In this document: positions 48,689-52,852 of the stretch, piece by piece | Position numbering within the stretch: position 1 is the first letter of the stretch | How the letters are laid out: each line of letters opens with the position of its first letter | From: JAZSQZ01 sp045538175 | GTDB taxonomy: Bacteria; Bacillota; Clostridia; Christensenellales; UBA1242 | Direction of reading: 5' to 3' | Length of the DNA: 52,852 bases | NCBI GenBank assembly: GCA_045538175.1 | Contig: JAZSQZ010000050.1 | Span: forward strand, 1 to 52,852 | The notes under the pieces: generated by a model | Told to the model about the DNA's origin: nothing | Seen by the model: the letters and a program-made list of their open reading frames with translations, nothing else | The model's database searches: none | Position numbers and translations under genes: made by a program

Positions 48689-49225
48689 TTAAATATGGTT
48701 TAAGATTTGTGGAAATTCTACAAAGCCTGCATCTGTGTTTAGGTGTCCACCATCTTTTATTAAGACTTCGACAGCGTTTATGTTTTTTGCAAAGTCTTTA
48801 AGATAATCTAATTTAAGATATGGGTCGTTGTTAGAATAAAAACAAATACGCTTGTCGCACAACTCCCTAAAACTTGTTATGTCTTCTAAAAACATAGTTT
48901 TATTGATTTTGTCTAGTTCTCCACCGATTAAGCAATTAAAGCCACAAACAGATATAAGGGCACCTATGTGTGTGCCTGTTGTTATACAATATTTTACAAC
49001 AAAAGCAGGGGCTATGGAGTGACAAACAAAAATCGTATCTTTGTTTATGTACTCTTTTTTTGTTTCTAACACTTCCTTCCAAGTGTCAAAACTTTGATTT
49101 TGTGGGGTTGGATAATCAAGGTTAAAAACCCTATACCCACCCAAAACAAGTTTGTTTTCAAGCCACGAAAACCAGTGTGCTTTTGAAGAACTTTCGCTTC
49201 CGTGAATAATAAAACAATTTTTCAT
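48689..49225 (-). CDS. RBBP9/YdeN-like serine hydrolase
   Basis: The 178-residue alpha/beta hydrolase has the RBBP9/YdeN features: NCFIIHGSESSSKAHWFSWL at the start, the nucleophile elbow CHSIAP (usually GHSLG, so Cys and Ala replace the glycines), Asp in YSNNDPYL and His in KDGGHLNTDAGF. Length matches the family. Such enzymes are small esterases or amidases with unclear substrates. It lies 15 bases before the GT2 gene and is probably cotranscribed with it, hinting at a surface-glycan modification role. Confidence 0.82.
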   Translation of the reverse strand: MKNCFIIHGSESSSKAHWFSWLENKLVLGGYRVFNLDYPTPQNQSFDTWKEVLETKKEYINKDTIFVCHSIAPAFVVKYCITTGTHIGALISVCGFNCLIGGELDKINKTMFLEDITSFRELCDKRICFYSNNDPYLKLDYLKDFAKNINAVEVLIKDGGHLNTDAGFVEFPQILNHI

Positions 49226-49566
49226 TTTGTTTTTCCTTTTTTGATTTTTAAATTAAATTTATTTAAAAAATCAATAATTTAGGGGCTGACCCATTGGTTT
49301 TAAATTCACCCGACTGTTTGGTACTTCCCTTTGAAACAAAGGAAAACACGCAAAACCGACCATAAATTCTTAAAAATTTTTTATAAATAAGACATTTTTT
49401 ATTTTCGCTTTTAAAATATATTTATCTATATATATTTTTAAAGTTTAAAAAATATGGTCTAATCGGTCGGAAATTTGATGTTTTAAACCATTTTTAGTTT
49501 ATCTTTTTTATTATTTTATGTCAATATAATATCAATAAAAGACCACTTATAATATAGATTGATAAA
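49226..49566. other. AT-rich intergenic region with dispersed palindrome and a long inverted repeat
   Basis: No gene is seen. It contains the dispersed palindrome CCCTTTGAAACAAAGG (49327-49342), preceded by CACCCGACTG-TTT-GGTAC (also seen as CACCCGACTG-CAA-GGTAC near 22540). It also has an inverted repeat CCGACCAT with ATGGTC and GGTCGG about 120 bases later, enclosing very AT-rich sequence. Confidence 0.5.
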
Positions 49567-49694
49567 TAAAAAAACCACAAGTATAAACTTGTGGTTTAGT
49601 GTAGGGCCTCACAACCTAAATTATTTCAACCACCTGGTTACCCTGTTTGACTGGACATATCCATTCCAGTTTCAGATTTTTTATCTGCCGTGGT
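49567..49694 (-). ncRNA. Orphan small RNA C, sharing promoter type and terminator with copies A and B
   Basis: Minus-strand promoter TTGACA (49729-49724), 17 nt, TATATT (49706-49701), start near 49694. The RNA folds as CAGAU-aaaaa-AUCUG, ACUGGA-loop-UCCAGU, an ACCAC/GUGGU closing stem and UAGG/CCUA. It ends in the terminator AACCACAAGT-TTAT-ACTTGTGGTT plus T7, identical in stem and loop to that of copy A. The body differs from copies A and B. Confidence 0.7.
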
Positions 49695-49728
49695 GTTATA
49701 AATATATATTATTTGAGTTTGTTTGTCA

Positions 49729-49872
49729 ATGATAAATAGAAAAGGAAAACCTAAAAAAGCAAATCTTTCTGGTTTATGTGTTGTTGATAGTTTAAATGCT
49801 TATGGTAAGGATAAAAAATTGAAAAAGGTGTTTTTGTTAGTAATAAAAGTTTATACGATAAATTATAAATAA
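49729..49872 (+). CDS. Possible very small protein, 47 residues
   Basis: An open frame between two orphan RNAs encodes a lysine-rich short protein (MINRKGKPKKANLSG start). There is no ribosome binding site, and the ATG overlaps the -35 box of the divergent RNA at 49567-49694. It might be a decayed gene or chance. It is recorded because the same geometry (small + strand frame starting in the -35 box of a minus strand RNA) recurs at 50019. Confidence 0.25.
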   Translation: MINRKGKPKKANLSGLCVVDSLNAYGKDKKLKKVFLLVIKVYTINYK

Positions 49873-49990
49873 AAAACCACTAGTATAAAACTAGTGGCTT
49901 AGTTGAGAAGTCTACACCAAATTTGCCAAATGTTCTTCTCTGTCAACACGAGATTACCTCTGTTGCTTCCCCATACAGGGGCTGGTGGGC
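49870..49990 (-). ncRNA. Orphan small RNA, copy B, paralogous to 35065-35184
   Basis: Minus-strand promoter TTGACA (50025-50020), 17 nt, TAACTT (50002-49997), start near 49990. The fold matches copy A: CCCC-uguau-GGGG, CAACA-GAG-guaau-CUC-g-UGUUG with the same bulged G, GAGAAG/CUUCUC with an inner ACA/UGU pair, and the terminator CCACTAGT-loop-ACTAGTGG plus T6. Stem bases differ from copy A while pairing is kept in the second hairpin, inner pair and terminator, which is evidence of a selected RNA structure. Confidence 0.8.
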
Positions 49991-50018
49991 TTTAATAAGT
50001 TATCATAAGGGATATTTA

Positions 50019-50207
50019 ATGTCAAGTGTAAATTATAGTCTTAATAATAAAGGTGTAAGATTACTTGATGCAAAAGATGCTTGGGTTGTATCAAAAAAGG
50101 GTGTTGTCAAACTTAATCCTAATTATAAAATTATTGGCAAAATAGAAATGACTATGCCTAATATGATTTTAACTGCAAGTGAGAAAGTTAAACAAAAAGA
50201 ACCCTAA
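50019..50207 (+). CDS. Small hypothetical protein, 62 residues
   Basis: The ATG at 50019 has AAGGGA six bases upstream; the open frame continues further up but is antisense to orphan RNA B there. The product (MSSVNYSLNNKGVRLLDAKD start) is soluble, beta-prone and without cysteines, ending in a lysine-rich tail. No family recognised. Its start codon overlaps the -35 box of the divergent RNA B, so the two transcripts compete or are coordinated. A terminator, AAGAACCCTA-loop-TAGGGTTCTT, follows at once and is shared with gyrA. Confidence 0.5.
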   Translation: MSSVNYSLNNKGVRLLDAKDAWVVSKKGVVKLNPNYKIIGKIEMTMPNMILTASEKVKQKEP

Positions 50208-50224
50208 AAGTAGGGTTCTTTTTT
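50197..50224. terminator. Bidirectional intrinsic terminator
   Basis: AAGAACCCTA-AAAG-TAGGGTTCTT with flanking A and T runs, between the small gene and gyrA. Confidence 0.88.
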
Positions 50225-50225
50225 A

Positions 50226-52718
50226 TTATTCTTCGGTTAAGACTTCGTCTTCTTCTTGGTGGGCTGTGACTGATGCACAAACAACTTTGTAGGTTGGGTC
50301 CTTAATTCTCATGATTCTAACACCTTGAGTGTCTCTACCAATCTTGCTGATTTGTTTTGCTTCAAGTCTAATAATTGTGCCACTGTCTGAGATAAGCATT
50401 ACATCTTCGTCTTCTTTGATTTGTTTTAAGTTGACGAGTTTACCTGTCTTGCTGTTGAATACGCCAGCTTTAACACCCTTACCACCACGGACTTGCAATC
50501 TATAATCAGATGGGTCGCTTCTCTTACCGAAGCCGTTTTCTGAAATTGTTAAGATTTGGCAACCCTTTTTGATAATTGCCATATCGACAACATAATCGCC
50601 TTTGTTCATCTTGATTGAGCGTACACCTTGGGTATCTCTGCCCATAGGTCTAACGTCTTCTTCACTAAATCTAATACACTTACCTTCGTGTGTTGCGATT
50701 AAGATTTCGTCTCTGCCGTTTGTTTGGCTGACAGACATAAGTTGGTCGTCGTCGACAAGTTTGATTGCGACTTTACCGACTTTTCTAATGTTTGCAAATT
50801 CTTCAAGTTTTGTTTTCTTGATAAAGCCGTTCTTTGTAGACATCATAAGGTAACCATTTGCTCTTTCGCCAATCTTAATGATATCTGTAACAGTTTCGCC
50901 AGGAGTAAGTTGAAGAAGGTTAACGATTGCTCTACCTTTAGCAGTTTTTTGTGCTTCTGGGATAATATATGCCTTCTTGCAATATACTTTGCCTTTGTTT
51001 GTAAAGAACAACAACTCGTCGTGAGTGTTTGCAACGAACATTGTTTCGACAAAGTCTTCTTCTTTAGTTTTGTGTGCAGAAACACCTACACCGCCCCTCT
51101 TTTGTGTTTTGTATTCGCCAACAGGAAGACGTTTGACATAACCAAAGTGAGTAAGTGAGATAACAACATCTTGTTTTTCGATTAAGTCTTCGATATCGAT
51201 ATCGTTAAACTCAAGGTCGATTTCTGTTTTTCTAGGAGTTGCATATTTTTCTTTAATTTCTGTGATTTCAGTTTTAACAATATCTAAAACTTTTGCTTCG
51301 CTTCTTAAGATTGACTTATATTCAGCGATAAGTTCTTCTAATTGCTTTAACTCTTCTTTAATCTTATAAACTTCAAGGCTTGTTAATCTTTGAAGTCTCA
51401 TATCTAAGATTGCGTTTGCTTGTTTTTCGGTTAAAACGAAAGCTGAACACAATTTTTCGCAAGCTTCGACCTTATCTTTACTTGTTTTGATAAGTTTTAC
51501 AAGTTTGTCGATGTTTGCAAGTGCGATAACCAAACCTTCTAATATGTGTGCTCTTTCTTGAGCGCGCTCTAAGTCGTATTTAGTTCTTCTTTTGATAACT
51601 TCTTTTTGGTGTTCAAGATAGTGATACAACATTTCCTTAAGGTTACAAATCTTTGGTTCGCCGTTTACGAGTGCAAGGAAGATGATACCATTACCTTGTT
51701 GCATAGGGGTATGCTTATATAAAAGGTTAAGGACAACTTGTGGGTTTACGTCTTTTTTGATATGGATAACAACTCTCATACCGTCTCTATCTGATTCGTC
51801 GATAAGGTCTGAGATGCCTTCGATTTTCTTATCTTTAACAAGGTTTGCGATTTGTTCGATAAGTTTTGCTTTGTTTACTTGGTAAGGAAGTTCGGTGATA
51901 ATAATTTTGCTCTTTTTATCGCCTTCTTCGATTTCAGTTCTTGCTCTTAAAACGATGTTGCCACGGCCTGTTTTGTAAGCGTTTCTAATGCCTGCACGAC
52001 CAAGGATAATACCTTTTGTTGGATAATCCGGTGCTGGAATAACTTTCATAAGGTCGTCGATTTCGATATCAGGATTATCAATTAAAGCGACGATGCCATC
52101 GATTACTTCGCCAAGGTTGTGTGGTGGGATATTTGTTGCCATACCAACAGCGATACCGTCAGAACCATTAACAAGAAGGTTAGGGAATCTACTTGGAAGA
52201 ACGACAGGTTGTTGAAGTGTTCCATCGAAGTTTGGATAGAAATCAACAGTTTCTTTGTCTAAATCTCTCAACATTTCGCTTGCGATTTTTGACATCTTTG
52301 CTTCTGTATATCTCTGTGCAGCTGGTGGGTCACCGTCGACACTACCGAAGTTACCTTGACCTTCGATAAGTGGATCTCTCATAGAGAAGTCTTGTGCCAA
52401 ACGAACCAATGCTTCGTAAACAGCAGAGTCGCCGTGTGGGTGGTATTTACCTAAAACGTCACCAACGATACGAGCGCATTTTCTGTATGGCTTGTCATTT
52501 GTAAGGTTGAGTTCGCCCATAGCGTACATAATTCTACGGTGAACCGGTTTTAAACCGTCCCTAACGTCAGGGATAGCACGAGATACGTTTACAGCCATAG
52601 CATAGGCAATGAACGACTTTTTAACTTCGTTATTAACTTCAACGTTGATAAGTTTTGTCTTTTCTAGCGTCTCTTTAAATTGAGCAGAAAGTTCTGAAAC
52701 TATTTCCTTTTTAGCCAT
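50226..52718 (-). CDS. gyrA: DNA gyrase subunit A
   Basis: The 830-residue topoisomerase II subunit breaks and rejoins DNA. Active-site Tyr137 lies in AAQRYTEAKM. The quinolone-resistance region reads GDSAVYEALVRLAQDF with Ser98 and Glu102 at the two hot positions, i.e. a sensitive-type serine. The C-terminal beta-pinwheel has the GyrA box as QKRGGVG, which supports GyrA over ParC. The gene follows gyrB on the same strand with 13 intervening bases and an AAGGAGG site, the standard gyrBA operon. The acidic C-terminal tail is complete. Confidence 0.95.
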   Translation of the reverse strand: MAKKEIVSELSAQFKETLEKTKLINVEVNNEVKKSFIAYAMAVNVSRAIPDVRDGLKPVHRRIMYAMGELNLTNDKPYRKCARIVGDVLGKYHPHGDSAVYEALVRLAQDFSMRDPLIEGQGNFGSVDGDPPAAQRYTEAKMSKIASEMLRDLDKETVDFYPNFDGTLQQPVVLPSRFPNLLVNGSDGIAVGMATNIPPHNLGEVIDGIVALIDNPDIEIDDLMKVIPAPDYPTKGIILGRAGIRNAYKTGRGNIVLRARTEIEEGDKKSKIIITELPYQVNKAKLIEQIANLVKDKKIEGISDLIDESDRDGMRVVIHIKKDVNPQVVLNLLYKHTPMQQGNGIIFLALVNGEPKICNLKEMLYHYLEHQKEVIKRRTKYDLERAQERAHILEGLVIALANIDKLVKLIKTSKDKVEACEKLCSAFVLTEKQANAILDMRLQRLTSLEVYKIKEELKQLEELIAEYKSILRSEAKVLDIVKTEITEIKEKYATPRKTEIDLEFNDIDIEDLIEKQDVVISLTHFGYVKRLPVGEYKTQKRGGVGVSAHKTKEEDFVETMFVANTHDELLFFTNKGKVYCKKAYIIPEAQKTAKGRAIVNLLQLTPGETVTDIIKIGERANGYLMMSTKNGFIKKTKLEEFANIRKVGKVAIKLVDDDQLMSVSQTNGRDEILIATHEGKCIRFSEEDVRPMGRDTQGVRSIKMNKGDYVVDMAIIKKGCQILTISENGFGKRSDPSDYRLQVRGGKGVKAGVFNSKTGKLVNLKQIKEDEDVMLISDSGTIIRLEAKQISKIGRDTQGVRIMRIKDPTYKVVCASVTAHQEEDEVLTEE

Positions 52719-52731
52719 TACCTATACCTCC

Positions 52732-52852
52732 TTAAATATCTAATTCCGTTACGAGTTTAGCGTTTTCTTCGATAAATTCACGTCTTAGTTCTGGGTCATC
52801 CCCCATAAGTTTTACAAACGTTTCATCAGCGGCAACAGCATCTTCCATCGTA
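52732..52852 (-). CDS. gyrB: DNA gyrase subunit B, C-terminal end (cut by window edge)
   Basis: The last 39 residues are present: FVKLMGDDPELRREFIEENA then KLVTELDI and stop, the typical GyrB C-terminus (Toprim-tail PxxRRxFIExNA motif). The gene continues beyond the window. It is upstream of and cotranscribed with gyrA. Confidence 0.92.
   Translation of the reverse strand, partial: TMEDAVAADETFVKLMGDDPELRREFIEENAKLVTELDI

Noticed and set aside
49923..50018. Upstream part of the small frame at 50019
   Set aside because: It is the complement of orphan RNA B, has no ribosome binding site and reads as unlikely protein.
1..52852. CRISPR arrays, insertion sequences, prophage genes
   Set aside because: No regularly spaced repeats, transposase, integrase, capsid or terminase genes were found.

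Overview
The window looks like a chromosomal segment from a low-G+C (about one third G+C by eye) Firmicutes-type anaerobe, most likely an uncultured gut Clostridia lineage. Reasons: strong purine-rich ribosome binding sites, TTGACA-17-TATAAT promoters, a gyrB-gyrA pair, a glycogen operon, a leucine-rich-repeat surface protein and TagGH/Wzm-Wzt-like polysaccharide export. I cannot name the species. No insertion sequence, transposase, integrase, prophage module or CRISPR array was seen.

Layout. 1-11.7 kb: ordinary core and semi-core genes (lactate/malate dehydrogenase start, a GT2-GT4 fusion glycosyltransferase, CPBP protease, ABC-F ATPase, an XRE-FtsK-gamma regulator, an MFS transporter, several orphan proteins, a GNAT acetyltransferase, dCMP deaminase). 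11.9-18.3 kb: a defence island. A leftward operon encodes a controller HTH, a Dam/DpnM-type methylase, a DpnII-type GATC endonuclease, a 59-residue zinc ribbon (very short and easily missed), a second methyltransferase and a TIGR02391/Ymh HEPN protein. It ends in a strongly structured RNA element. A 78-residue orphan and a DUF262 plus HEPN pair follow. A divergent small gene shares a symmetrical 40-bp operator/promoter with the restriction operon. The island is bounded on the right by a scar that looks like the 3' end of a tRNA-Ser gene, facing an intact tRNA-Ser(GCT).

18.9-24.3 kb: a 2-hydroxyacid dehydrogenase, an LRR surface protein coupled to a short-chain dehydrogenase, a small zincin and a ROK sugar kinase. 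24.4-34.0 kb: storage-polysaccharide genes malQ, glgB, glgA, glgP and a GH13 amylase, which together make and break alpha-glucan. The ADP-glucose pyrophosphorylase is not here. 34-42.4 kb: typA, a NUDIX hydrolase, tRNA-Leu/Glu/Met, hpt, a SLOG protein and many small orphan RNAs. 42.4-49.2 kb: cell-surface polysaccharide genes (ABC exporter, a polymerase-sugar transferase fusion, two glycosyltransferases). 49.2-52.9 kb: more orphan RNAs with two very small reading frames, then gyrA and the end of gyrB.

Most notable points: (i) GATC is almost absent from the whole window (13 sites by hand count, where base composition predicts about 150), in the same segment that carries a GATC restriction system; (ii) two paralogous orphan RNAs, each with its own consensus promoter and terminator, share a fold supported by compensatory changes, among a larger set of small intergenic transcripts; (iii) the island's shared operator, structured RNA and two different HEPN proteins suggest a composite, possibly undescribed, defence module.
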